Source: Aureobasidium sp. EXF-3400 (Eukaryota > Ascomycota > Dothideomycetes > Dothideales > Saccotheciaceae). From it: 64,000 nt of DNA. This document shows, piece after piece, positions 32,387 through 42,306 of this stretch. The notes below the pieces were generated by a model, which had not been told where the DNA came from, did not search any database, and saw only the letters and a list, made by a program, of their open reading frames with translations. The stretch spans positions 1 to 64,000 of the forward strand of contig SWBL01000064.1 of NCBI GenBank assembly GCA_024195585.1, written 5' to 3'. The position numbers and the translations under genes are program-made. Position 1 is the first letter of the stretch; every line of letters begins with the position of its first letter.

Positions 32387-33352
32387 TCAGTCTGATGACT
32401 TGTCGAAGTACTGTGGGAGAAAGTCCTGAAGCAGAGGCAACCGAGCATTGCAGTCAGCAGCTCTAGTGGTTGCCAATTGTACAAGCCACCTCTGAGCAGC
32501 CTCATTGAGTTCCGTCCTGCATTTCTCGTAGCGATATGAGACGTGGGTAAAACGATGCAACCATTCCACTCTTGATGGCTTGTGTTTGAGGCTGTCCAAG
32601 TTTGCAATGAAGTGCTTGATTACTTCGTGATCAAGAGTACTCGTGGTTTTGTGTAGTACAAGATGGCCGATTTTGATACTTGTTGGATTTATACACTGAG
32701 CAAGGAATGCCATGTGGCCGCTGAGTGTGCCAAAGTACGTGTACGTGATGGTTGACACAAAACCTCCTTGAGGTTGACACATGTTTGAGAAGAGTGTTTG
32801 CAAAGTTTTCGAGATCAAGCTGCCGAAGTCGCAGCAGGAAGACGAATCGATGGTGATATGCATGTTGGCTAGTGAGATAGGCATAGCTTCTTCCAGAATC
32901 ATGCGGCATGTTCGCAGAATACCAGAATGCGCGTAGGCATCCATGATTTGAAGAGCCTGTATATAGCCCTCTATATAGTTGTAGGATGCACGGCAAGTGA
33001 TGTGTTCTGACCCGGTAAGATGGCATCTGCGGCGAACGCCTAACAGATAGCCATCACTGTGGGGCTTGTAGATTACTCGACAAGTCTCATCTCTCACAGG
33101 AGTGAAGATGTAGTGGTAGATCATGTTGCGAATCTCAGGCGGAAGCGACAAGAAGGGAAACCATGCTTGAGTAGACTCGTTCGACTCAAGAGCTGATGCA
33201 CTGGCGATGGAAACAGATTCTTCTTCGACCGACGACATGTTGCTCGTTTGTGGTTCTGATGATGCTGGCGTGTGACGGGGATCAGAAGATGGAGGGGGCG
33301 ATGTTGGGTGGTTGAGTGATTGGTCTGATGCAGGCGGCGATGAAGGTGCCAT
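32387..33352 (-). CDS. 2EXR/F-box-like domain protein
   Basis: The frame is open from a GTG at 33550, but the first good ATG is at 33352, giving 321 residues. A Ser/Pro-rich disordered N-terminus (SSPPASDQSLNHPTSPPPSS) precedes the motif FLSLPPEIRNMIYHYIF, typical of 2EXR proteins, followed by ILRTCRMILEEAMPISLANMHI. It is only distantly similar to its tandem neighbour, so the two are old paralogues at best. Function is unknown; these families expand in Pezizomycotina and are suspected substrate adaptors. Confidence 0.7.
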   Translation of the reverse strand: MAPSSPPASDQSLNHPTSPPPSSDPRHTPASSEPQTSNMSSVEEESVSIASASALESNESTQAWFPFLSLPPEIRNMIYHYIFTPVRDETCRVIYKPHSDGYLLGVRRRCHLTGSEHITCRASYNYIEGYIQALQIMDAYAHSGILRTCRMILEEAMPISLANMHITIDSSSCCDFGSLISKTLQTLFSNMCQPQGGFVSTITYTYFGTLSGHMAFLAQCINPTSIKIGHLVLHKTTSTLDHEVIKHFIANLDSLKHKPSRVEWLHRFTHVSYRYEKCRTELNEAAQRWLVQLATTRAADCNARLPLLQDFLPQYFDKSSD

Positions 33353-33646
33353 GATGGTGGAAGTGTAAGGCAGAATAGTGTAGACGGCAAAGTCAAGGTG
33401 GGATGGTGAGGAACCTTCAGAGTTGAGAGAGAGAGTGCGAAGAGTGCGGGCGTCGTCTCGGAAAGTTGCGTTGGAAGTTGTGAAGGCAAGTACGATGCCG
33501 GCACCGAGGAAGCCACGGCCAGCCGCGCAACCAATCCAAGTGCTGCTCACCTTGATCGAGATAGAAAGAACTTAGGTGGACTAGACATGTGTAGTGAATT
33601 TATCCGAGAGTTTTCGGGTACGTGCAAATTGTTGACCGAAGCACTA

Positions 33647-36149
33647 TCAACTGCTGAGTTCTACTCGCTTTCCCAGAACAGCACGAGCGTCATTTTCAGT
33701 CAAGACTTCCAAGCCCATCTCTTCTAGCACATCTCGAGCCGCCTCATTGTCCATGAACACTCTTCTCTCAACTTCGAACAGTCCCCACTTCTTCTCTGAA
33801 GTTGCTTCATCGGAACCTTCAGCATCGACTTCGACAGGAATTTCTCCCCTCACAGGCAGATCGAGCAATGTTAGACCATTATCGAGACGCTGCATGACAT
33901 TTCGACCAGTGCCGGCACCAAGATAGCGATCGAACACGCTGCAAATACCTTTGAAGTCGGACATAAACTGTGATGCGCCAGCAGTTGAGAAAGAGTGTCG
34001 GAGCAGCACGCTGTCCCAGAGCGTGATCTGAAGACTATGACCAACAACGCGACAAATGCGACGCAGTGCAGGCTTAGACAACGCGCGAGACAGGAAAGAG
34101 AGATGTGTGTCCAGAAGAGTAAGAGGAGGATCTAGCTCAGCAGTCAAACTGGTCTCTCCACCACTGCCTGCAGCTGAGAGAGATGCCCAAGGGTTGATGC
34201 GGCCGTAAGGTCTCAGAACGTCGCGAAGATGGTAAATCAAGGTGTCGCAAATGACTTCCTCGCTACGAACACGCAGTCTACGATAGCTTGCTGCCGTCTG
34301 TTCGAACAAGGCGCCCTCAAGCTCTTCATTCTCTCCTGCGTTGTTGATAGCGGCGTTCGTCTTTGCCGCAATCTCGGCCATGTTGAGATCACCCTTGATG
34401 TCGATCTTGTTGGCAGCTCTGTATTGCAGCTCCTCCCAGATCTCGAGGAAGAAGACATCGTCGCTCCAATCGCGCATAGCCTTTTCAAGATATTCTGCAG
34501 AGCCGAACACACGACAGAGATGATCCATACCTTTTACTCCTGCGAGCTCAGCTTGCTCCTCTTTGGTGACACCGTGCACCGCACGCCCAACAGCTGTGGT
34601 GTTTGTCAGGAAGATTTGGAGGCTGTCATTGATTCGGCCACGGAACCTCTCAAAAATCTCAATCTGAATCTCATACAAGAACCGGAGTTTCTGGCTGAAT
34701 GAAGATAAAGATTTGTAGCGCTCGGTGATAGTCTCAAGGAGATCGTTGACGCGGACAGCTGCTTTGGTAGGCTTGGTGCTGTCTGTAGATACCGAATCAT
34801 AATCAAGCTCTCCGGTCGATCGATCGGAGATAATGTCTTGATAGCGTGCCAATGCAAAGTCCTTTTCCACGGTCAGCCATTTTGTGAAGTAGGACTTCTT
34901 TTCAAGGATGTAGTATGCGAGACCACGCCAGACGGTAGCAGGAGAGAGCGGCGTGTAGTTCCAATCCTCCTGAATAGTTGCATCAAATGCCATGACTTCA
35001 TGCATCAGGTTGCTGAATAATTGAGGCTGCTCCGAAACTTGGGGGAGGATGGCAAGCAGTTTTTTCTCCAACATGGGGATCAAAGCAGTGATCAGAGCCG
35101 AAGTCGCATCGATGTATGCCGGGATTAATGCAAGGTCAGAGCCTCGGAAGTTAGCCAGAAGCTGTGGTTGCAAGTTTGCCTGGAAAAAGCCGCAATAGCT
35201 GTTGATAAGATCCAAGACGTGGTTCAAGAAGTACTCGGGCTTGTCCAAGCGGTTGGTAGGACGATCTCCAGAAAAGTGGTAGTTGAAACGTAGCTCAAGC
35301 GATCTGACCATGATCTCGAGAGGGAGCAGAACAGCAGGTTCATCCTTGGATGTCTTTGAACTGTTTGCTGCATCTGCTGCAATAAGCTCAGACTTTTGAA
35401 GATCGATGAGCTTCTCGATGTGAATGTTCCATTCTGCCTGCAGACCGGGAGGCACCGAGATTCCCTGCTTTGGCCAGCCCATCTTGGTCAAGGTCTTTTC
35501 GAAGTCGGCTGCCAAAGACTGCTCAATCTGGGTGCGTGCACTGTGGGCAGTCCTCAAGACATGGACAATGAGGTGAGGAGCAGCGCCCTCTGCTGCATCG
35601 GACAAAGGCTGCAAGCCGGTAGCAAGGGCGGACAGCCTCTTGTACGCAGTCAAAGCAGCCTTGTCTGAGTTGCCCAGCTGTTCGTTGATCTCTTGTCGCA
35701 AAGTATCCACCTCTTGCAGCATCTCGGCATAGCCTGAGGCCATGTCGAGCTTCCTCAGACGTTCCATACTGGTCTCAAATTTTCGTAGGGCATCGTCACT
35801 GGTGTCTGATTGTGTGACCACCTGGAGACGACGGTCCAGATCTTGTTGGTCTCGCTGGAAAGCAGCGCCTTTCTCTTTGACTGAAGCCGCATGTTGGTCC
35901 GAGGCTTGCTGGGCGATGTTGTGGTCGTTGCGGGCGTCATTCAACTATTTCAAAGTCAAAGGGTGCGCCAGACACGATACATGTGCTCCCCTCACATACC
36001 TGCTGCTTAAGCAAGTCCTGCTGGGCTTTGACGCTGTCCAGTAACGAATCTAAGGTATCCAAGTCGGCAAAAGCCTGTAGCTTGTCATCCAGGAAATCGA
36101 CCAGCCGGACATCATTGTCCTGATTCCGGCGATAGTCATCGAGCGCCAT
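33647..36149 (-). CDS. RINT1/Tip20 family vesicle-tethering protein (Dsl1 complex)
   Basis: Exons 36149-36000 and 35944-33647 (55-bp intron, phase 0) encode 815 residues. The N-terminus is coiled-coil (DLDTLDSLLDSVKAQQDLLKQQ, QRDQQDLDRRLQVV). The long helical body has RINT-1/TIP20 signatures (PEYFLNHVLDLINSYCGFFQ, HEVMAFDATIQEDWNYTP, YFTKWLTVEKDFALARYQDI, IEIFERFRGRINDSLQIF). Tip20 in yeast and RINT1 in animals are subunits of the Dsl1/NRZ tether that captures COPI vesicles at the ER. The length agrees with the family (about 700-850). The C-terminal end (RRVFMDNEAARDVLEEMGLEVLTENDARAVL) is well conserved in filamentous fungi. Confidence 0.85.
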
Positions 36150-36440
36150 TTTTGCTGAACGGAAATTGTTGGTCTGGCAAGCTGTTCGCTAATGCCATTG
36201 AACTCAAGGCTTCTGATGACGCGCCTGGAACGAAGTCGCTGGCTACGGAGCCCTCTCTCCGGAACGCCGACCAAAAACACGACCTCACATTGTCCATCCT
36301 TCGCGCGTTTGCTGCCTGCAATTGGGTCCAAACACTCCTTCAGATATAAACAGCCGTCTGTGTAAGCTAGAGATAAGTGAACTCATCCGAATTTCTTGTT
36401 TTTCTCCATCCTGTTCCCTCTTGGTCATTTGTCGTGCACA

Positions 36441-37853
36441 ATGAGTTCTCCACCTCATCTCTTTGTTGAGCCTGCCTACATCCTTACTATGCCACAAATT
36501 CCTGCGGTAGAGCCCTGCATCCTTAGCCTTGCTCTTCGTCTTGCTTTGCTTGGCCGTGTGAACGCTGCGCGTCAATTTACTGAGCTTCTATATTCCCGAC
36601 CAATGTTGCAAGATCTCACCTTGTCGGGTTTGCGCGCATTGGTGGTGTGTTGGCGATCATCACATTTCCCCGCCGGCATTCCTGAGGACTTGAAGACCGA
36701 TGCCTATTTCGATGAATATGTCAGATTCAAGGATCAAGAAGGGTTTCAATGGCCCTTCTATGTTCAGTCGTCAAAGCGTATTGAAAACGAGACTGGCTTG
36801 GATGCGATCTTGTCGCCTGGTCAAAATACCCCCAGTTACGAGGGCAGAGAACCAGAACGCGGACCTGCTTTGGAACTGGCTGTCAAGCTGGCTGAAAGAC
36901 GCGGTGTTGATCCTCTGACTGATCCTAAGATCAATGAGATTCTAGCGACCCTTCCAGGACCTCTCAACTTCAGATCGCAGGATAACTTATTGATCGGTTC
37001 TCCCCGCTGTGCACCAATTTTCATGTCTGGAGGTTTGGCTAGGACATTGGGTCTGTCCGATGAAGAACTTAATTCTCGAGCTGCAGAACTTCTTGAAGCA
37101 TCCCGGCAACGCTATTGGCACGGTCGTTCATCTTCAGAAACCATATCCGAGCTCCTGCAGTCTTGTAATGATGATTCCATAGCGAGGTCAGACTCGCACT
37201 GGGTCGAGATGGAGGAACCGAAGCCCACCTCTCTCTACAAACCACCCGCCTCAGAAGAACAAATCTCGAATCTTGAACAAAGGCTGAAAGTGAGTCTTCC
37301 TGAAGATTTCAAAGCCTTTCTACGTATTAGCAACGGCTTTGGAGTACAAACCGACGGCTTCGGGGGTATCTGGAATGGCTATTGCCCAGACCCGTCCCTT
37401 CGGTCTGTCGACGAAATCGACTGGCTAGACTATAGCGAGTACGAGCTTATGTTTGATCAACTGACTCTGCCTTGGCTCGACCCCTATCGAGACCCTACCC
37501 AAACAGACAACGATGGACTTCCGGAACCACCCATCTTCACCGACGTCATCTGTATAGCCAGCGAAGAAATCTATGACGTTTGGCTTATCCCTCCTGAGAC
37601 GATGCAAAGACTGCGCGATCACTACAAGGAAGTATACGCAATGGTAAACGACGATGGGAAACGAATCATCGAACGCGCCATCGATGATTTCGCTGGTAGC
37701 CGGGACGAATGGGAGAAGCTGGACTGGGGATGTGTGTCCTGGGCCTGTGGCGGCTCTGCTCAACTGGACTGTTTCAAGAGCTTCAAGGCGTGGCTGGAAG
37801 ACTCGGCTTGGGCCGCGAAGTACGAAGGCATAGAAGATGATGAGGAAGCATGA
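36441..37853 (+). CDS. SMI1/KNR4 (SUKH) domain protein
   Basis: One exon from the ATG at 36441 encodes 470 residues. The frame is open a little farther upstream without another sensible start. The C-terminal half contains a SMI1/KNR4 domain at about residues 275-460: ASEEQISNLEQRLKVSLPEDFKAFLRISNGFGV followed by GIWNGYCP and the block FTDVICIASEEIYDVWLIP. In yeast Knr4/Smi1 couples cell wall integrity signalling to cell cycle control. The wider SUKH superfamily also includes bacterial immunity proteins. The N-terminal half (helical, FTELLYSRPMLQDLTLSGL) has no domain I recognise. It is divergent from the RINT1 gene across about 290 bp. Confidence 0.8.
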   Translation: MSSPPHLFVEPAYILTMPQIPAVEPCILSLALRLALLGRVNAARQFTELLYSRPMLQDLTLSGLRALVVCWRSSHFPAGIPEDLKTDAYFDEYVRFKDQEGFQWPFYVQSSKRIENETGLDAILSPGQNTPSYEGREPERGPALELAVKLAERRGVDPLTDPKINEILATLPGPLNFRSQDNLLIGSPRCAPIFMSGGLARTLGLSDEELNSRAAELLEASRQRYWHGRSSSETISELLQSCNDDSIARSDSHWVEMEEPKPTSLYKPPASEEQISNLEQRLKVSLPEDFKAFLRISNGFGVQTDGFGGIWNGYCPDPSLRSVDEIDWLDYSEYELMFDQLTLPWLDPYRDPTQTDNDGLPEPPIFTDVICIASEEIYDVWLIPPETMQRLRDHYKEVYAMVNDDGKRIIERAIDDFAGSRDEWEKLDWGCVSWACGGSAQLDCFKSFKAWLEDSAWAAKYEGIEDDEEA

Positions 37854-38503
37854 TTGCGTAAATCTTATGCATGGCTCGGTTTCCAGTACGTAGACTCAGA
37901 TGAAGGTGGTATCTATCTCGAATTCTTTTGATCAAGCTCCTCTCAAGACAATCAACATCAAGAATCAAGTAGATTTGCAGCATATATAACACATGTTACC
38001 ATGCAAGGGACGAACTTGCAGATAATGTATGCAAGGGAGTTGTCCCTTTCTTTTTTTTTCCCCCTAGGGATATATAAGAACACCCTTTACCATAATGCAG
38101 CAACACAACTACACTTGAACATCCTCTTTACCGAGACTCAGAAGCGCCTCGGTGCATTGCCTGCGGTGCTCGCTAAGGCAATAACGTCTAGTATAATCGA
38201 GGTTACTAAGGTCGAGTAGAGCAAAGACGAACACGACGTCAATGACCGTTCGTCTTCTAGCTGCCATCTCTACGAAAGAATTGTATATAGCGAATCTATT
38301 GTGAGTTGATTCAATAGATTAACTAGAATGTCTGCGGTCAGGAGATCCTTCTAGGGGTAGTATCCAGTACTTGGTAGAAGACTTCTATGTAGTTAATCCT
38401 CTTAACCACTTTAGACTGTAAGTATCTTGTTGTATGAGTGTTAAAGCGTCTTGTATTAGATTGATTGTATTCTAGCATTTTTGGTATCTTGTCATCATTT
38501 CTT
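37854..38503. other. AT- and TA-rich intergenic region
   Basis: This 650-bp stretch differs from its surroundings: it is rich in TA and has a T-run near 38050. From about 38280 it contains an inverted repeat (listed separately). No coding frame is convincing. It could be a decayed repeat. Confidence 0.4.
38293..38320. repeat. perfect 9-bp inverted repeat
   Basis: AATCTATTG at 38293-38301 pairs perfectly with CAATAGATT at 38312-38320 around a 10-base loop. It lies about 180 bp downstream of the guanylate kinase stop, so it may lie in or near that gene's 3' region. Confidence 0.7.
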
Positions 38504-39334
38504 TTACTCTTCCGAGACACAGAAGGCCTTGAATTCTGTCCAGGCCTTCTCGAGGTCGTCGTTGATAATGACCTTGTCGAAGACGCCGGGAGTCTTTGCG
38601 AACTCGAGCTCGTTCTTGGCCTGAGCAAGACGTTGGGTGATGGCGTCTTCGGAATCGGTGGCACGGCCGCGCAGACGCGACTCGAGGATCTCGAGCGATG
38701 GTGGTTGCAGGGAGAGGTAGCGGGCGTTGAGATCCTTCTTCTTTACTTGCTTGACGCCCTGTGATAGTTCAGGTTAGAATCGCATCCAGAAGAAAGAAGA
38801 TAGAAGGGATTGATGCATACCTCCATCTCAATATCCAGGATGCAGGTGCGGTCCTTCTGAGCAACATCCTTGACAGCCTGGACGCTGGTGCCGTAGTAGT
38901 TGCTGCCGAACTGGGCGTACTCGATGAAGCCCTTCTGATCAACCAGCTTCAAGAATTCGTCCTTGGTAACAAAGTGGTACTCGACACCGTTCTGTTCTTG
39001 GCCTCTAGGTTGGCGAGTAGTGTCTTGTGTACAATCAGTCTCCGAAGTTGATCAGGGAGATGTATTTGACGTGTTCATACGAGAGATGGAGAAGCCGAAG
39101 CGGTCGGGGTACTCCTTGAGCAGACGGTTCAGGTGAGTCGACTTGCCAGAGCCAGAAGGCCCGGAGATGACGATGGGACGGTTGGTGTGTTCTGGAAGGA
39201 GCGATTCATGTCAATCAATGGCCTTGACTCTGCATGTGCGATGGTGGTGTGGACGGACCGATGGTCATTCTGGAGGTCGAATAGGTTCGCGACAAGGACT
39301 GAGTGGATCTAGCGAGGAAAGAGCGACAGAACAT
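38504..39334 (-). CDS. GUK1: guanylate kinase
   Basis: Exons 39334-39259, 39191-39081, 39023-38821 and 38758-38504 join in frame to 214 residues. The enzyme phosphorylates GMP to GDP with ATP. The P-loop is GPSGSGKST (N-terminal context [15 protein letters not shown]). The GMP-binding region has [21 protein letters not shown] and [15 protein letters not shown], and the nucleotide-binding block is [14 protein letters not shown]. The first ATG adds about 22 residues rich in Arg and Ser ([20 protein letters not shown]), resembling a mitochondrial presequence. An internal ATG (MTIEHTNRP) gives a cytosolic-type start, so two forms are possible. The gene shares a 200-bp divergent promoter with the DUF2011 gene. 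Confidence 0.92.
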
Positions 39335-39534
39335 GGACAGAAAGAAGTTGATGGTCTAGAATGTTGATATGGCCCTTGTCGCATGTGAAATCTAGGGGTG
39401 CAATCTTATCTCTTGGCCTGATCCTGCGGGGTCTAGTCTCGTTAGCTCTTTCCTCGTCAGAGCCGCATTCCGTCTTCCGTCCAAATTCTGATGCTGATGT
39501 TCGTTCTACAAACCACAACCCGAACAACGAAAGA

Positions 39535-40411
39535 ATGGCGACGGTAGCAGATGCTGTGCAGTATGATCATTTCAGACTATCTAGACGACCTACAAATACT
39601 GACTTTGTTATTTCGCAGAGTGTCGAGGTCAGACCTCAATGGATCACCACAATCGTCTCGAGCATCCTCCCCAGATCTGGATACCCTGGAACGACTAGGC
39701 GCAAACCTGCAGTTCGAACTAGTCGATAATACATCACATGCCGTAGAAACAACAGAAAACCACGAAGATGAAGACGAAGAACTCGAGTTTCAGCTATTTG
39801 CTCCCACAAAATCTACAACCGATGCCTCTACTCCCGCCCCGGTCGCTCAGAAAATTCGTATTCGCTCACCCTCAGAAGAAACCAGAGAGCCAGGAATCAT
39901 TGGTTACGGACGCCCCTTGAGCTACTATCATACTGGAGAGCTTGATCCCGTCCGCGCCAAGGAATACAAGATTGCTGCTGTGTCTGGTGCAGACGTGCTG
40001 GCCATGTCTAAGCTACCATGTACTGGTTGTGCATATCCTTGGAAAGTCGTTACTATTCCATCGTCACAAGCCAAAGCAGCTCTCGCAGCAGCGGCAGCCC
40101 AGAATCCAGCAGCCGAAGCCTTTCTACCAGATCTACCAAAAAAGCGCACCCGTCTGGGTAAGAAGGACAGGATAAAGAAGAGACAGAAGCTGGCCGCTCT
40201 CAAGGCAAAGAAAGAGGAAGAAGGTAGATCAAAAGAAGAAAAGGAGAGACTTGAGCGTGAAAAGAAGGCGAGGAGAAACAGAGAGAAGAAGTTCAAGAAA
40301 AGAGCAAGAGACAAGGCCAAGAAGGCTGCTGGAAAAGAAGGAGACAATGCAGACGGAAGTGATGCCGAATCCGATGCTGAGAGCAATGCAGATGTCGAAA
40401 TGGCTTCATAA
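39535..40411 (+). CDS. DUF2011-type fungal protein with basic coiled C-terminus
   Basis: Exons 39535-39560 and 39619-40411 (58-bp intron after CA of codon 9) give 272 residues. The central part (IRIRSPSEETREPGIIGYG, then RPLSYYHTGELDPVRAKEYK) and a CTGCAYPWKV motif match a conserved fungal family of unknown function (DUF2011). The C-terminus is a long run of Lys/Arg/Glu (RTRLGKKDRIKKRQKL and on), predicted to be helical and nuclear or nucleolar, and it ends in an acidic tail (DGSDAESDAESNADVEM). This charge pattern is common in ribosome-biogenesis factors, but that is a guess. It is divergent from guanylate kinase. Confidence 0.75.
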
Positions 40412-41102
40412 GTTCGATTTGGTCCCAACCTCATGCTCATCTGACCCTTACTACTCGACCATTCGGCTATTGAATTGCATGGCTTGTTTCCCCTCCTCTA
40501 TGGTCTGCTAGAGGTCTCTCCTAGCAATTTCTACTCTACACCCCAGAAGATTCCAGGCAACTAGGAAGTCAAGAGGTCGACATCAATCACGACTTCTGTG
40601 ATGGAGCTGCCCCTAGGATTTCTCTGCAACTGCAGAGACCCGGATACAAGGAGGATCGTCTTACTAAGGGACCTTGCGATATCCCCTTACAAGGTCCACC
40701 CTTCTCAAATAAAAGCCATGTGCAGAAACAGGGCGATTCTACCCCTGCTAGACCAGCTTCTAGCCTGCCATCGATCTGCATGAACCGGAACATATAGCCT
40801 TCCATTCAGGCTCTACTGATTGTCCTATCTCCAAACAGAAGCTGGCAGCAAACAGCAGTGTAAAATCGCACAAAGCATCTCACCAACTATAACTCTCCAT
40901 TGAGAGCAGGTGATGACCCTTCTTCTTTACGAGCAAAAGCCATGAGTGCAGCTTCAGTTATCGCTCACTATGCTCTCATTTGGTCTTCACACGGTGCTGC
41001 TCACTTGCGCTGGACCCTGAATTTCTCTTCTTACCAGATCTCGCTACAAACTGCCTCAAAATTCATGCGCTCACGTGCTTTGCTCGAATTCGCGCACGGA
41101 TC
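40412..41102. other. intergenic region
   Basis: The 691-bp stretch precedes the Clr2-domain gene. Open frames in it lack similarity, and no repeat or RNA gene is evident. Confidence 0.45.
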
Positions 41103-41587
41103 ATGACAACCTCGTCAAAACCAGCAACTGCAAGCGAGATGGCTCCCATCAAGATCGATCTTTCCGCACCCATCTACGGGAGCGATGGCACAGGCATTGT
41201 GCCAAACAACGCCAACGAGAGGGTCGAGGCCGCCGAAGAGCTCCTCGACGCCCTCAAGAACGCTTTTCTTCGCCAGCTTAGCAAGGCAGGTCCTCAAGGC
41301 GACACCATGAGAGCAAGGTTCGGTACGGGAGCGACCACTTCTACTCTCCTCGTGCGTATCGTCAACTAACGATTCCAACTGTAGGCACTGGCGAGTACGA
41401 GTTTGTCGGTCAGATGCCTGTGGGTTACACCCACGCTAGGAAGGATCCAGACGGCCGCCGCGACATCCGCATCTATGGTCATCCCTCCGGCAAATCCTAC
41501 AACTCGGTAGCCAAGTTCATGCTGCACGTTGTTTTCTTGCTGAATCTCAAGGTTAATCGCTGTGAGTGCGACCTCTGCGGGCATTGA
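41103..41587 (+). CDS. small protein with Clr2 N-terminal-like domain
   Basis: Exons 41103-41322 and 41385-41587 are joined over a 62-bp intron (GTACGG donor, ACTAAC branch site, TAG acceptor) to give 140 residues. The joined sequence GTGEYEFVGQMPVGY, then GRRDIRIYGHPSGKSYNSVAKFMLHVVFLL and CECDLCG matches the N-terminal domain of Clr2, a subunit of the fission-yeast SHREC heterochromatin-silencing complex (GHPSG and C-x-C-x2-C motifs). Full Clr2 proteins are several hundred residues with a BAH-like C-terminal part, which is absent here. The N-terminal 75 residues are polar. A second start (MAPIKIDL) at 41136 is possible. Confidence 0.7.
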
Positions 41588-42306
41588 GTCAGCGGGGAGG
41601 TGGTTGGAGGCCTGGGGATTGAGGGGGAGGTGGCGGAATAGTCATGATAGATTATCTTGCTCGTACCAACATAATCTGAGACTTCCCAAGCATTGAAACT
41701 CTTCATGTGCATTTTTGTGATACTAACCTTGATTAGCACCTCGGGCACACTTTCGAACGGCAGGTAGGTCATCAACTCGGCTTGATGTCGACACTCTTTC
41801 TTCTATCACACAATTGAACTTGTCCTGTCGGCTTGCACGATACTTTACTACGTAAAAGCCGTCATCGGAGAGAGTCCTCAGGAGTAGCAATCAGTGGACG
41901 CTTTCAGGGGACATACTATCGATGAACAAAGTATCTTGCATTTCTACAGAAAGATGTTTAGCTAGCAATGAGTGTAGGGACACGTACAGCTCTCATTACT
42001 TTGAATGCGTCTCAAGAATGCGACTGATCCTTCTGGAAAGCATCGTGAAGTACTTCGTCTCTGTCCATAGCCACCTCGACCACAAGAGAAAGACCGTAAC
42101 TTTTGCACGGTCACGGACGAGATAGTCTCGTTTGGTCTATGCGGCGATGCGACTGGCAGATTGAATGTGGTGGATTAGTGTACGACAGCGCTATGCTGGG
42201 CGGTTCTGAAGGCACTCTTGGAGACTGAGCGGCGAACGGATGAGGAAACAAAGAGGATGAGATATTGGTTTTATATGACAGATAGCAAGTGCGCAAACAT
42301 GTACAA
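41588..42306. other. intergenic region before the GlcNAc cluster
   Basis: The 719-bp stretch holds the 3' ends of the Clr2-domain gene and the deacetylase gene. Open frames in it have no similarity. If the Clr2-like gene has more exons, they would be here, but I found none that continues the domain. Confidence 0.45.

Noticed and set aside
41340..41384. short intron from the GTGCGT donor in the Clr2-domain gene
   Set aside because: It would be about 33 bp and puts the domain out of frame; the GTACGG donor at 41323 restores the frame.
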